Of a DNA stretch of 64,000 nucleotides, positions 11,187 through 50,879 are shown one piece after another. Each line of letters opens with the position of its first letter. Position 1 is the stretch's first letter. The notes under the pieces were generated by a model. That model did no database searches, had not been told where the DNA came from, and saw only the letters and a list, made by a program, of their open reading frames with translations. The position numbers and the translations under genes were made by a program. Source of the stretch: Arbacia lixula (Eukaryota > Echinodermata > Echinoidea > Arbacioida > Arbaciidae). The stretch lies in the NCBI GenBank assembly GCA_963669155.1, contig OZ022584.1:6087681-6151680 (forward strand). The letters run 5' to 3'.

Positions 11187-11541
11187 TTCTCTCCCCCCCT
11201 CTCTCTCTCTCTCTCTCTTTCTCTCCCTCTCTCTCTCTCTCTCTGTCTATTCATATGTCTCACCAGTAAAAGATCCCTCTCTCTTTCTGTCCCTCTCCAT
11301 ATATCTCTCTTTTTTAATATAATTTCCCCCCTCCCCCTCTCACTCCCAATCTCTATATACATAATGTACTTCGCCCCCCCCCCCCCTCGCCAACACAAAC
11401 ACCATCTCTCTCTTTCTCTCTCTCTCCCTCTTTTGCTCAGTTTCACTTTCTCTCTCATGGATATTTCATACTCGATTATAACACAATTAATATAACTCTT
11501 TTTCAGTGTAACAGCAGTAGAAGTAGTAGTAGCAGCAGTAA

Positions 11542-11628
<87 letters not shown>

Positions 11629-12092
11629 CAGTAGCGCATCTCACCTCCCTCCTAAATTTCACCCATCGCACAGTGCTTACGACACGCCCGCGTCGCTCCC
11701 CTGGGGATAGCGCACGTAGCGACTGAAGACACCACACTAGACGGGTACACTATCCCCAAAGGTACGGTGATGCTGGGGAACCTTTGGACAGCGCTCTTTG
11801 ATGAGGAGGCGTGGCCTCAAGCGGCTGACTTTACCCCTGAGAGGTTCCTCACACCCCATGGGGAGCTGGAGGCGAGAGAAGACATGATTGTCTTTGGCAC
11901 GGGTGAGGCACCAACCAAAAGAGATACTTTTTTTGAAAGAGATAAATGTGATAGATTATATGGTGATTTTTTTTTTTATCCGATTTGATTGTCGCAGAAT
12001 GTGCAAAAACAAATTTGGATTGCGCTGGTGTTGGTGATGGTGTTGATGATGATGGTAAAGGTGGTGGGGTGATGGTGTGTGAGTGTGTGTGT

Positions 12093-12150
<58 letters not shown>

Positions 12151-12726
12151 GTGTGTGTATGTGTGCGTTTGATTGAATACATATTTCATGCGAAGCGTGA
12201 TAGTACTACATGTAGTTGGCGCATTGAAAAGGTTGATGATCAATTCATATAAAATTTTTATCTTGCAAAACGCGACATAACCTGACTATTTTTTTCGTCT
12301 TTTAAGTCATCATTGTTTTTTATCATGCGGGTAGGCAGTCTATTAAATAGAGTAATATTCCAGATCTCGGGGATAAGGTTATTTCTTTAGGTAGAAAAAG
12401 TGCAGTCACTACCTTGATTGCACGTAGTGATCGAGGCAACACTACTTCCCTCCTGCGTGCTTGATTAGTGAAGCAGTATTTTTGGTGGAGTGTACATGGT
12501 ACACATACTGTATTGGGGTTTATAGCCACTTGGCCTAATCATTTACCACAATTGTATACTCTCATCCAAATTCTAGCTGACCTCTAACATTAACCCTAAC
12601 CCATACCATGTCAGATTTATTTTACACGACATGGTAATTGGACCAAAATAATAAATGGAATTGGCACCACCACCACCACCACCACCCCCCCCCCACCCCT
12701 TTGCCGCTGTTACACACATACACGCG

Positions 12727-12764
<38 letters not shown>

Positions 12765-13158
12765 AACTTATATATACTTCTTCTCCTCACCATTATCTTT
12801 CCTTTTATCCATGAAAGGTACATGTATATGTTTACTCTCATCCACCCCCCCCCCCCCCTCTTCGCCCCCTCCCTCCTAAACCTCCCTCCTAAACCCACCC
12901 CTTCATTGATTACTGATCCACTAGTCTTTACCACTAATACCCATTACCATTTACCGTCCCCCACCTCTCCCAGGTCGCCGCATCTGTCTTGGAGAGCGTC
13001 TGGCCCGAATGGAGATGTTTGTCTTCCTGACCGGACTGCTTCATCACTTCATCTTCAAGAAGGCCGCCGGCTCTCCCCCTCTCCCCATGGAGGGAAAGAA
13101 GAGCTTTTCACACACCACCAAGCCCTTCCAGACCTGCGCCATCAAACGAGACTCTTAA
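6334..13158 (+). CDS. Cytochrome P450, CYP2-type (CYP2U-like), seven exons
   Basis: Haem-thiolate monooxygenase anchored in the ER; substrate unknown. Exons 6334-6497, 7513-7709, 9271-9527, 9927-10163, 10863-11096, 11674-11902 and 12974-13158 join in phase into 1,503 nt, 500 aa. In order: hydrophobic N-terminal anchor (SQLLVSVVVVLTVAWVVRVL, ~11-30), proline-rich hinge PPGPRGLP, WREQR in the C-helix region (exon 3), I-helix AGTETT (306-311), ExxR as E363-CL-R366 across the exon 5/6 join, PERF 418-421, haem motif FGTGRRICLG with ligand Cys444. All key residues are present, so it should be functional. All introns have GT donors except intron 5, which begins GC (AG|GCAAGC). Length is standard for CYP2. 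Intron 1 has a long CAY repeat, intron 2 a MITE, intron 5 CT and AGT repeats. CYP2U affinity is by recollection of motifs, not a search. Confidence 0.95.
7010..7440. repeat. Degenerate (CAY)n trinucleotide repeat
   Basis: About 430 bp of CAT/CAC/ACC trinucleotides in P450 intron 1. It yields a spurious poly-His frame on plus and Met/Val/Asp-rich frames on minus; not coding. Confidence 0.9.
7739..7803. repeat. 13-bp minisatellite, five copies
   Basis: Unit GCGATTTGCNGCT repeated about five times, starting 30 bp after the splice donor of P450 exon 2, within intron 2. Confidence 0.85.
8518..8995. mobile_element. MITE family A, copy 1 (P450 intron 2)
   Basis: Starts TTAAAGGGATAATTCGTCC and carries long imperfect inverted arms: ATGAAAATCCGTCAAAGGA... 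and GTGACGTCACGTGCGAGG in the left arm, mirrored on the right by CCTTTGACCGACTTTTGTCAA and GCACGTAGCGTCAC. Related copies are at 49,916-50,363 and 55,795-56,240, with fragments at 13,228-13,610 and 61,079-61,155. Non-coding. Confidence 0.75.
11150..11460. repeat. (CT)n-rich block in P450 intron 5
   Basis: Several CT/CTCTTT stretches and C-runs. They extend the frame after exon 5 into Ser/Leu-rich nonsense and are followed by the AGT repeat. Confidence 0.85.
11513..11636. repeat. (AGT)n microsatellite
   Basis: About 40 AGT/AGC triplets immediately upstream of the acceptor of P450 exon 6 (exon starts 11,674). Confidence 0.95.
12079..12175. repeat. (GT)n microsatellite
   Basis: Nearly pure GT in P450 intron 6. 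A matching CA tract is at 12,725-12,765, with C-runs nearby (12,680-12,693; 12,844-12,858). Confidence 0.95.
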
Positions 13159-13190
13159 AGGGAACTTATACTCTGATCTTAAGTTGCTTT

Positions 13191-13215
13191 AATAAAAGCA
13201 GAATCCTGAAATAAA
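13191..13215 (+). terminator. Polyadenylation signals of the P450 gene
   Basis: AATAAA at 13,191-13,196 and again at 13,210-13,215, 33 and 52 nt after the TAA stop. Suggests a very short 3' UTR. Confidence 0.6.
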
Positions 13216-13227
13216 CAAATTAAAAAG

Positions 13228-13610
13228 GGTTTTAAAAAATCAGTCAAAGGATAACAAAGTTATGAATTTTTAAATTCTGAATTTTATCACGTAACTTGCG
13301 AGCTATTCTGCTTTAGATTGTGTACTTATACTTTGAAAAATGTTATGCTCTCAAAAGGGTTTATAATACTTTACCTAGTGCATTTGATATATTATTAGAC
13401 ATTATGTTCAAAGACAGGAATTCGCTTGAAAATGCTAAAATCACTATAAACGACAAGTGAAATGATCATGTAAAACACAATATATCGCCTATGTTGGTCT
13501 ATCAAGTAAGCTGAAACTTTCTTATTCTTTGACGGATTTTGGCCAAACTTTCACTAACATATTGATTTCATTGTACTGTTACGATTGAAACTAATTTAAT
13601 TTCAAGGTAG
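13228..13610. mobile_element. Degenerate MITE family A relic
   Basis: Shares AGTCAAAGGATAACAAAGTTATGA and the opposite-arm TATTCTTTGACGGATTTTGG with the family A copies, but termini and centre have diverged. Confidence 0.6.
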
Positions 13611-13688
13611 ACTTTCCCTGTACGATACATTTACATGACAGTGGTATGTCGCTCGCTGCTTCTGCTCGCCTCCTTAACTACTGTGAGG

Positions 13689-16382
13689 CCAGGGAGGTGT
13701 AAGAACTGGAGTCAGCACGAAGAATGATTTATTCCTTCACCAGTCGCGTTCATTGATAGCACAATAGAATATTTGACGCATTTGGTTCTTTGATCCAGTG
13801 ACGACCGCCGCCAAATATGCAAGAAAAATTTGGGATGCCTTATGAGGAATGTAGATTTTGCATGCGCAGAACATTTCAGAGCCACTTCATGTGCAGTAGT
13901 AGTGGTCTTACGATATAATGATACGATTCTGTGATTTTCAAATCATATGTTTGTTTCGGGGTTTTTTGTGATAAATGGAGAATACTGTAAAAAAAACATA
14001 CCAGAGAAATGCCTCGATATCACACATTGACCAATCATATTTCCTTACAAATATATTGTAAATCGTTTATCGAGTGTTTCACCTTCCACGGAAACAACCT
14101 CCATTTCGTGTCCGAAAAGTTACGGACCAACTTCTTTCTACAATTTCATTAAAATTTCCCTTCGCTCACCCCCAAACTAATAGACCATTTTCGTTATGTA
14201 TGCAAATTTTATTCACGCCGTTCAAACAATACGTTACCAATGGGAACCCCAAAGCTTGTCCGAGGTTTGTCCGAGTAGCAACAACTAATAGATTCAAAGT
14301 GCATTCCATCCACTGAGTCTGAATGACAAGATGGTGAATACAATAACGAGTACAACGCAGTTAGGGAAAAGTTGTGAATACATTACGAAAATGGTCTATT
14401 CACCATGCGTGCATCAAGATCAGCGATGAACTCCCAGCGAAGGCTGACCGGTTGGCATATTTCTCAAACAAGATGTTCTTTTGTTATTCAGAGGAAGGCG
14501 TTGCCTAATTAGAAATACAGCGTATACACCTGGATGTCTTGAATTCTTGAATTTGTATGAGGCGGCGGCCATCGCAGATCAAAGGAAGTCTATCCGAGTA
14601 CAGTCCATTCATAATAGGCTCATGGTGCATGAGGCGAAGCAACAACGACAGACAAAGCGAGGAAGCGTTTGAAAGGCCCAACAAAAAACAAGAGGTATTA
14701 TTGCAAAAAGCAGCGGCAAAAACATCATTTTTACTTGGGTGAAAGTACATTCTAAATCGTTCCTTCGCAAGTAGAAAGGTTAATTCACCATCATGAGAGA
14801 AAAATAATGCGAGCTCTTCTTAGATGAAGATAACACGGACAAAAAAAAAGGAGAAAGAAAAAGACGTGACAGTACGTTATGTTACGTTGATTGGTGCCGT
14901 GAGTTAGCTCGTAAACAAGTCTCGTTTAAAAAAAAAAAAAAAAATTGTCTTTGTTAAAATGATTTATAATTGTAAAGAGTGCATTTCACTCCAACTCGGG
15001 GAATCTATATACGATACAAGCTCACCCTTTTAATAGGTTCCCCCATATTTCACTTTAAAGTCTGTCTGCTCGTATATTGAACATGTATGTAATTTAAAGC
15101 TCCTTCAAAGAATGAATGTACTTTGTATTGAATTAATGTATTGAATGCAATTCGTTTCATTGCATTGTTCTGCAATATATTTCTGTATGTGATGTGTGAA
15201 ATATGTAACAAACTGTGCCTGACAAATGGGTAAATGGATGTTACTTAATTTTGTATTTTTATGTTGGACACGCTTTTGTACTTGTACCAGGGAGGTGTTA
15301 CGAAGGAGAAGAAACTCGAGCATAATACATTCAAACATATGTATGGGTTCTAAAGCGTGCTCATGAATGTGAAAAGCATTTCATAATCATGACAATGCTT
15401 TGATGTTCCATGTGCCGGGCCGACATTTAGCTGTTTTCAACTTGAAATGAAACTTCTTTAATTGCCCATTTGTCTCTAGAAGCTTTGTTTTTGACAAATT
15501 TGTATGCAAACTGTAAGGAAGTTAAGTGAAGAATATGACAAATCCTTTACTCTTCTTTCTGTAACACCTGAAGAGCACCTGTTGAGAACACATAACTTTT
15601 CAGCGGCGTGGCACATGGGTTCAAAGAAAGAAAGTTGCTTCATATCCTTCCATAACACATCCCTGCTTGTACCATGGACCTAGCATGGATGGACTGCGCT
15701 CGGATAGACATCCTTTGATTTATGATGACCGCCGCCTCATACAAATTCAAGACATTCAGGTGTTTCAAACAATACGCTGTATTTCTAATTAGACAGTGCC
15801 TTTTCTGAATAACAAAAAAAAACTGGTTTGAGAAACATGTCAACCGTTTAGCCTTCGCTGGGAGTTCATATCTGATCTCATTACACACATAGGAAATGAG
15901 ATTGGGCGTGAGCAAAGGGAAATTTTGATAAAATTGTAAAAATTATTTGGTCCGACATCTCCGCACATGAAATCGAGGTTGTTTCCATTGAAGGTGATAC
16001 ACTCAGTAAACGATTTACAAGATATTTGTAAGGAAATATGATTGCCCAATAAGCGATATGGAGGCATTTCAACAGTATTCTCGATTTATAAAAAACAAAC
16101 AAACGAAGCAACAATATAATCTGAAATTCACAGAATCGTATCATTTCTACTACTGCACATGCACTTCAGTACATGGAGTAATTCTGAAATCTGCGCATAC
16201 AGAATATATATATATATATTCCTCTAAATGCATTCAAAATTTGTCTTGCATATCTGGCGGCGGAACTCCCTCGATCAAAGAACCAAACGCGTCAAATATT
16301 CTATTATACTATCAATGAACGCAACTAGTATAGGAATAAATTACTCTTTGTGCCGACACCAGTTCTATAACACCTTCCTGGT
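13689..16382. mobile_element. Large fold-back element with ~0.7-0.9 kb arms
   Basis: Sequence from about 13,689 to 14,640 recurs inverted from about 16,382 back to 15,660. Matching marker pairs are the CGTTCATTGATAG...GAATATTTGACGC start, TTTCCTTACAAATAT, AACTCCCAGCGAAGGC and GAATTTGTATGAGGCGGCGG. Translation of the arms in either copy gives a related peptide (LIRNTAY...NLYEAA...DQR.SIR.QSIH), so the arms may derive from a transposase exon, but I cannot name the family. The centre (14,650-15,660) has no recognised coding. The left arm is interrupted by a smaller element at 14,178-14,400. Confidence 0.65.
14178..14400. mobile_element. Small MITE (family E) nested in fold-back arm
   Basis: Termini TAATAGACCATTTTCGT and ACGAAAATGGTCTATT are inverted copies. 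It interrupts the left arm of the larger fold-back; the right arm lacks it. A second copy sits at about 19,333-19,533. Confidence 0.75.
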
Positions 16383-18768
16383 TGTACAAATCACAATAGT
16401 TTGTCACTCTTTGCAGACAATTCTGTAGAACTGTAAATAATAAACATATCAAAAAAGCATAACTTTTCATCAAAATTGTTTTTGAGCAACATAACTTCGC
16501 AGGATTGTTTCTTAACTGATTTACTGACTTCTGTGTGAAAATGATATGGATTCATTTAGCTCTACCGTGTAACCCTCCTAACATTGCCAAATCCATTTTG
16601 TTGTTAATCAAATTGACATCAGATATTGTTACCGACATTTATCATCACAAATTGTATGAATATTTAAGGTGAAGGAAATAATGCTAAGACTTACTGCTAA
16701 TCATGACAGAAACGCATAAGCTCATTTACTAACAAGTTGTCGATACATGTATTAACATTGTGTATCATCATATCCATATTTAACTTTGTCAAACCTTTTC
16801 TAATATTTTCATCGACAGTGTATGGTCGAGTGAACACAATATCAAAGAAATGTGATTTTCAACTGCATGAAAATAAAGGTATTTTATTCAAATGAAAAGT
16901 GAATGTCACACTCTGAGGGTGAAAAAGGAAAATACAGTAGCTCACACATCGTTCATTACCATCTCTTTTTATCTCCATTTCATCTGATTTATTTCTGGTT
17001 TAAATTCTGAAAAAATGAAGCTAAAAGCAATCTTGTGAGGTGTTGTATTAAAGTCAAATATGAATTCATAATTTGTTTTCTTCCTCTCTTTGCTTTCCAT
17101 TTGAAAAAATAGGCCCAGTTTGTGAAATATGAAATTCAGCAGTGACAACACAAAAAGCAAACAATTTTGTAGTTTGCAACTCAGGCTCTGATATTTTTTT
17201 TTTCAAAACACAACAGAATTCTGTGTCAACAATTTTATACATGCCTTCATGCTGTATTACCATTATTACAACCGTCTAGAACAGAACAAACAGAACTCAG
17301 TAACATGTACACATATTTGTTTCCTTTTATACCAAACCCTCTGTTATCACATACGGTTGTCTTAATTAAATAAAAACTGCAAATACTCCCATTACAGTAG
17401 ATCAATACTTGTGGCTTTGAAACTTTAATTTCAGGAAAAATGAGAAAGTGACAGAACATCAAATTCTGTAATTTTACAACCATTTGTTTGCATAATAACA
17501 AAAACATTAATAGTATCTATCAACTTCGACATTCATGATATTGTTTAAAAATATGTTCATATCAATCCATTCATTGATACATGTACACTGTGTTAATGTT
17601 TTCAGAGAAACGATATATTCTCTTTGGGTTATAAGGAGATTAAACAGGAGTTTCATGTTTAAAAGATAAGATGGATAAAAAATAAACATTATTATTACCA
17701 TTAACAGCACATTTTATTTATCTTGAAAGATTTGGCAGCTTGGCATAAATGGTACCTATTCGTTTTGACATGGAAAAGCACTCTACTGATCAATCAAATC
17801 ACATTTTATAATATGTTAAATTTTGATTTTCCAACAAAAAAATGTTACCAATATCTTTCTCTGATGCTTCTACTTTCAACAACCTGCTGGCAACATGAAT
17901 GTACAAAAAATAAGTTTGTAACAGTTTCAAATACATATTTGAATATATATCCACATTTAGAAAAATACTCTTACAACTAATGGCATTACTTGATTGCTTC
18001 AAGACACAGATGTATTACACATCCTGTACATGATATTGCATCAAATATATACTCAATAGACATTACATATATAAATTCACTCTAAGAGTACTTGCTACAC
18101 TTAGTCAACCAATAACAATTGTTACTTCATATACAGATATACATGTAGTATAATGAGATGAAACAAATATGACTTGTGCATACTGTAATTCATTTTAAGC
18201 CTATAATTTCATATTTCCTCAGACACTTACTCCACCAAGTATCCAACGGTCAACTCTAATATTTTAAAGAAAGCATACACAAATACCTGCAAGCTGGGGA
18301 TAGCTTTTGAGAAGCAACTCTTGTGATTACAGTGCACATGTATTACACTAATATTTCATTCTTGTTAAAGGGAAATGCAAACGTGAAAAACTAACATTTA
18401 ATTGAACGGAGGTATTAAAAGATGAGAAACAGAGTTGTAATATCTTTAAAAGAAATTTTAGCCATACAACAGGCGCGGTAAGGATAGCGTGTTTCATCCT
18501 GTAAATGACACATTTTTCATTCATTTATCCTCACTTCTTTTGGGTGTATGCCTACAATTTCTTTTCAAAATTGAAATTACCCCAGAGAGCCCTTTCACTG
18601 AGATAGTTCTGAGAAAAATTAGTTACATTATATCATAGGAAAGGCATGAGTTTTCCAAATCGTACTTACTAGCACTGAATCATGATTAACAACCTTTGTG
18701 GGCAACTCCAGTGGTCTGCAATGACACACTGTATGGACTGGTCATTGTTCTTGTGTGCCATGTACACA
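16383..18768. other. AT-rich interval, no gene recognised
   Basis: About 2.4 kb with only short reading frames, none with family resemblance and none bounded by convincing splice sites. It may include distal 3' sequence of GALC or be plain intergenic DNA. Confidence 0.5.
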
Positions 18769-19003
18769 TACACTACAGCTCAAAGGAATTGGCATAGGGA
18801 AAGGGAAAGGGAAGAAAGGGAAGGAGCCGCAGTTATAAACCGCGGCATATTTTGTCCAGTTCAGCATGGAACACGATGCTTTAGCCCAAAAAGCATCATG
18901 TTTCATGCTTTCCTGGACAAAATATACCAAGGTTTAAAACTGCGGCTCCTTCTCTTTCTTCCCATTCCCTTTCCCTATGCCAATTCCTTTGAGCTGTGGT
19001 GTA
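18769..19003. mobile_element. Fold-back MITE family B, copy 1
   Basis: Near-complete palindrome of about 235 bp. Ends TACACTACAGCTCAAAGGAA and its inverse, with inner GGGAAAGGGAAAGGGAAG and a centre of inverted TCAGCATG/CATGCTTTCC arms. At least eight copies or parts occur in this window (40,159; 43,316; 53,678; 54,400; 59,094; 59,573; 60,808). Confidence 0.85.
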
Positions 19004-19146
19004 GGAAATACTCAGATCATCACTTGTCTTCTTTGAAGTCACAGCGAAAGATGACCACCCCAGTAATTCACTGTGTGTGTGCCAATAATAAATCACTACA
19101 CATGGTTTGTGTAGCACTTAAAAGGTTAACGATTTCTCCAAATTGC

Positions 19147-19710
19147 TTTAAAGGGTTACTAAATTAGAAAAATAAGTTCCCATTAATCTATGTAAAATTA
19201 TCCACTAAAAACGAATTTCACATTCGTTTGCCACAATAAGGTCTCATTTTGACGGGAATTTGAAAAAACACACGCCTCCAGTGACGTAGGAGAAGTCAAA
19301 ATGCCATAAATGCCAACAGCGTAAATAAAATGTTTTATTCACGCCATTCAAACAATACGTTACCAATGGGAACCCCAAAGCTTGTCCGAGGTTTCTCTGA
19401 GTAGCAACAACTAATAGATTCAAAGTGCATTCCATCCATCGAATCTGAATGACAAGATACAGGTGAATGCAATAACGCGTTACTATGCAGTTAGGGGGAA
19501 AGTTGTGAGTACATTACGAAAATGGTCTATTGTTGACTTCCGTACAATCTATGGAATTTTGATTTCTCATACATCACTGGAGGCATGCATTTTTTTCAAA
19601 TTTTCGTCAAATGAGACTTTATTGCGGCAAACAAATGTGAAATTCGTTTTCAGTGGATAATTTTACATAGATTAGTGGGAACTTATTTTTCTAATTTAGT
19701 AACCCTTTAA
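19147..19710. mobile_element. Fold-back element F with family E insert
   Basis: Terminal inverted arms of about 160 bp: TTAAAGGGTTACTAAATTAG on the left and CTAATTTAGTAACCCTTTAA on the right; inner arms include CACGCCTCCAGTGA / TCACTGGAGGC. The centre (about 19,333-19,533) is a family E copy. Confidence 0.8.
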
Positions 19711-19824
19711 AAAGTAGCATGTTAGATAACGAAGCTTTTCGATTTGCTGCTCATCAGGTTATCACATAGATATGAACAAATTACAAGAAGAACCAACTAT
19801 TTATACTGAAAGCTAAGATTGACC

Positions 19825-19830
19825 TTTATT
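19825..19830 (-). terminator. Candidate polyadenylation signal for GALC
   Basis: AATAAA on the minus strand about 830 nt after the GALC stop. Only positional evidence. Confidence 0.25.
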
Positions 19831-20184
19831 GTTAGAACAGGCGCAATGCCAGGACAAATTCCTTTTGTCTGCACAAAAGGGGGTCTCTGGACTTTATAAA
19901 CGCTGCTTCTAAGTATTTGAGATGAGGCGTACTTCGGGCCCTACTAACAATGGAGAACTTTGTCGTCTGAATAGCTTTGTGCACACAATGGGTTAGCGAG
20001 TAAATGCTGCCCAATGGCTGAGTCACATTTGGTATCGACAGGTCTACTTGCAGTCAGATCTGATTTGCAAGCACCGGTTGGTTGAGCGCGTTGATTAACA
20101 AAGTGTTTGTGTACAGTCAAAGGGATATGATGTTTGACATGTTGTTAATGATTTCCAAAATGATTACTTGACTATACTAGGCTT

Positions 20185-20536
20185 GGGGGTGTTTCACTAA
20201 GCTGTTCATAAGCTACACACAACTTAAGGCACAACTGGTAACCTGTTCTTGCGCTAAATGAGATACCCCAACTTGTTCTAATTTAACAAAGTGGGCGTTA
20301 ACTTCCAACAATTCTAATCAAATTTGACAAATCATAAACTTTGTATTTGTTACAAGAATTTTTAACAAGTTGTTAACAACAAGAATATTGATTTACAAAG
20401 ATCAGATTTCACTTTCAGCTGATGAGAATCAAAATCATTAAGAATCTGATTTAGCACAAGAACAGGTCACCAGTCATGCATAAAGTCGTTTGTAGCTTAC
20501 GAGCAGCTCGGTGAAACACCCCCCCCCCCCCCCCCC
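20185..20536. mobile_element. Fold-back element G with GGGTGTTTCAC termini
   Basis: Left end GGGGGTGTTTCACTAAGCTG and right end CAGCTCGGTGAAACACCCCC are inverted copies, with inner arms CTGGTAACCTGTTCTTG... / ...CAAGAACAGGTCACCAG. It lies just beyond the GALC stop codon, probably in its 3' UTR or downstream. Confidence 0.75.
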
Positions 20537-20660
20537 GATTTCTCTCAAAAATGTCTTGATAGGCTTTTTCTTATTTTCTGACTTTCATTCAATCAACGTA
20601 ATCATGAAGTCTGCATTGTCCCTTCACATCCAAGGTGAAAATCCACAGCCTGAGTTGGTT

Positions 20661-49038
<28,378 letters not shown>

Positions 49039-49158
49039 TGTTGTGTTGTAAGCCACACAAAACAAAGTTTATACCGATCCAGGCCAGCTAGGGGCGGTCG
49101 TTCAGTGGCGAGCTGAGTAGCAGCGCCGCGCCAGTATACACATGAACAAGTTGTACGG

Positions 49159-49168
49159 ATCACGTGAC
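49159..49168 (-). promoter_or_regulatory. CLEAR-like E-box upstream of GALC
   Basis: On the GALC strand the sequence is GTCACGTGAT, 9 of 10 bases of the CLEAR consensus GTCACGTGAC bound by TFEB/TFE3 at vertebrate lysosomal genes. It lies 121 bp before the GALC start codon. Function is inferred from motif and position. Confidence 0.5.
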
Positions 49169-49915
49169 TTTGATCAGGTGACAGGTTACCGGTTGCTTGG
49201 ACTTGTACTTTGCTCTGCTTGTTTGGCTGTTTTCTAGAGTGTCAATGAATTAAATTCAGTTCAATTCAATTCGACATTTCTTATATGAGCTGAATTAATG
49301 GTATCTCAGGTTTATTTTCCTCTTAATTACCATCTCCGTAATCTATATTGATTTCCCCACTGTTCATCGACCAGCTAGCCTAGCTGCATGTCACAGGTCA
49401 TAGAGCTGTATAACACGTTGTGTTTCTCGTCCTGATTTTTTTTTTTTTTGTTGTTGTTCTTGGCCCATCGTCTCACAACCGGTGGACCCGACCCCTCGTA
49501 AAAAAAAAAAAACTCAACAAATTAACCAGATTTGGCAAAATAATAAATCTCAAAGCTTATTTCCTATATGGAAGATGAGCGATCAGAGTTCATACGATTT
49601 GATTTCAATTTTGTTTGCCTATAAACAGTATCACGGTATCGAAGAAATGAACGTAAGTTCACACTATAGATAAGGAACTGAAAACGGACTTTAGACCTAA
49701 TTAGTGCAATTATATTGTCCATTTTATTTCAAATGGATTTTAATGTCGAGTCGTCTAAAATGTAATGTATTAGGTCATAGTATGTGCAAACCAATGTTGC
49801 ACTAATGAGGATGTAAAGAGGAAGATAATGGATGCAATGGATCGAAGGCCTATCTTCAGGTCACTGCTTCATATTTCACAGACTGGACCTTTCTTGTTTG
49901 CATCTTAAAGCTTCC

Positions 49916-50363
49916 TTAAAGGATAGTTAACCCTGAAGATGTGGTTTCAATTAAGCTTTTTAGTGAAGGTTTGATCGAGGTTAACTCTTAATTTACGGGA
50001 TAGAGAGTTATGCTCTTTTGAAATTTCCATTTTTTGACGTCACGTGCGAGGTGCTCTCCCATATGCTCTCCCGTATGATATTCCTTGATTTATTTTTTTT
50101 TTGATCGATAAAGGAATGTTATTTTTCTTCATGGAGGTAAGACATAAAGACGTGTTTCTAATGATGTATGAAATGTACAAGTAAAATAATGCATATCCGT
50201 TTGAGAACAAAATTAAACACAAAATAAAATCAACACTTTAAAATATTATGATTTTGTATTATTCTTTGACGGATTCTAATCTTACCTTCACTATATGTCT
50301 CTTTCCAATGTTTCTGCTTTTATCGAAACAAATCTTAATTTCAGGGTGAACTAGCCCTTTAAG
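49916..50363. mobile_element. MITE family A, copy 2, between GALC and UBOX5
   Basis: Ends TTAAAGGATAGTTAACCCTG and CAGGGTGAACTAGCCCTTTA are inverted copies; carries GACGTCACGTGCGAGGTGCT and TTCTTTGACGGATTC arms. Contains a CRE (TGACGTCA) overlapping an E-box (CACGTG). Confidence 0.8.
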
Positions 50364-50530
50364 TAAAACGACCTAATAAGGATTCCATATATGTCTTGTC
50401 AAAAAGAGATAAAGATGTTCGCATTTTTTTTTTTTTTACAAATATATATGTATATGGCTGGTCAGAATACGAAATAACAACAACAAAAACCTCTATGTCA
50501 CCTGATCATCTTGCCAGTCTTCTGAGCAAA

Positions 50531-50540
50531 GTCACATGAC
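50531..50540. promoter_or_regulatory. Second CLEAR-like site near UBOX5 first exon
   Basis: GTCACATGAC, one mismatch to the CLEAR consensus, in the divergent GALC-UBOX5 interval and about 130 bp before the proposed UBOX5 leader donor. Confidence 0.3.
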
Positions 50541-50589
50541 CTAAACATCGCGACCATTTACGTGTGAACACGAAAAGGTCGGTCCCAAG

Positions 50590-50669
50590 CGCGCGGTGAG
50601 TGAACTACAATCCGGGACTACAATACCTTTTGCCATTTGGAATCGTTGCTGGAACTGATTGGGAAGCTG
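50590..50669 (+). other. UBOX5: Proposed UBOX5 5' leader exon
   Basis: GC-richer, with CGCG motifs (AAGCGCGCGGTGAG), ending in a strong donor AAGCTG|GTGAGT after 50,669; an alternative donor follows 50,595 (GCGCG|GTGAGT). The coding exon has an acceptor at 52,067 (CGTTTCAG) 47 bp before its ATG, so an upstream non-coding exon is required. The start is not defined by sequence alone. Confidence 0.4.
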
Positions 50670-50879
50670 GTGAGTTTGTAACTTACTACATCGGTGCTAA
50701 TAGTACCAGTAGACCTTACATTTATGATGGTGAATCGTGTTTACATCCTACGCGTTACGCTTACCATGCTTACTGATAGTGATACTGCGAGTGCGACCAG
50801 CCCGCTCACGCAGCGGGAGCAGTCCCGGGGCTACTGTAGCGCCAGGGCCCAGGCCTGCCACTGGCACTGCCACTGACTC

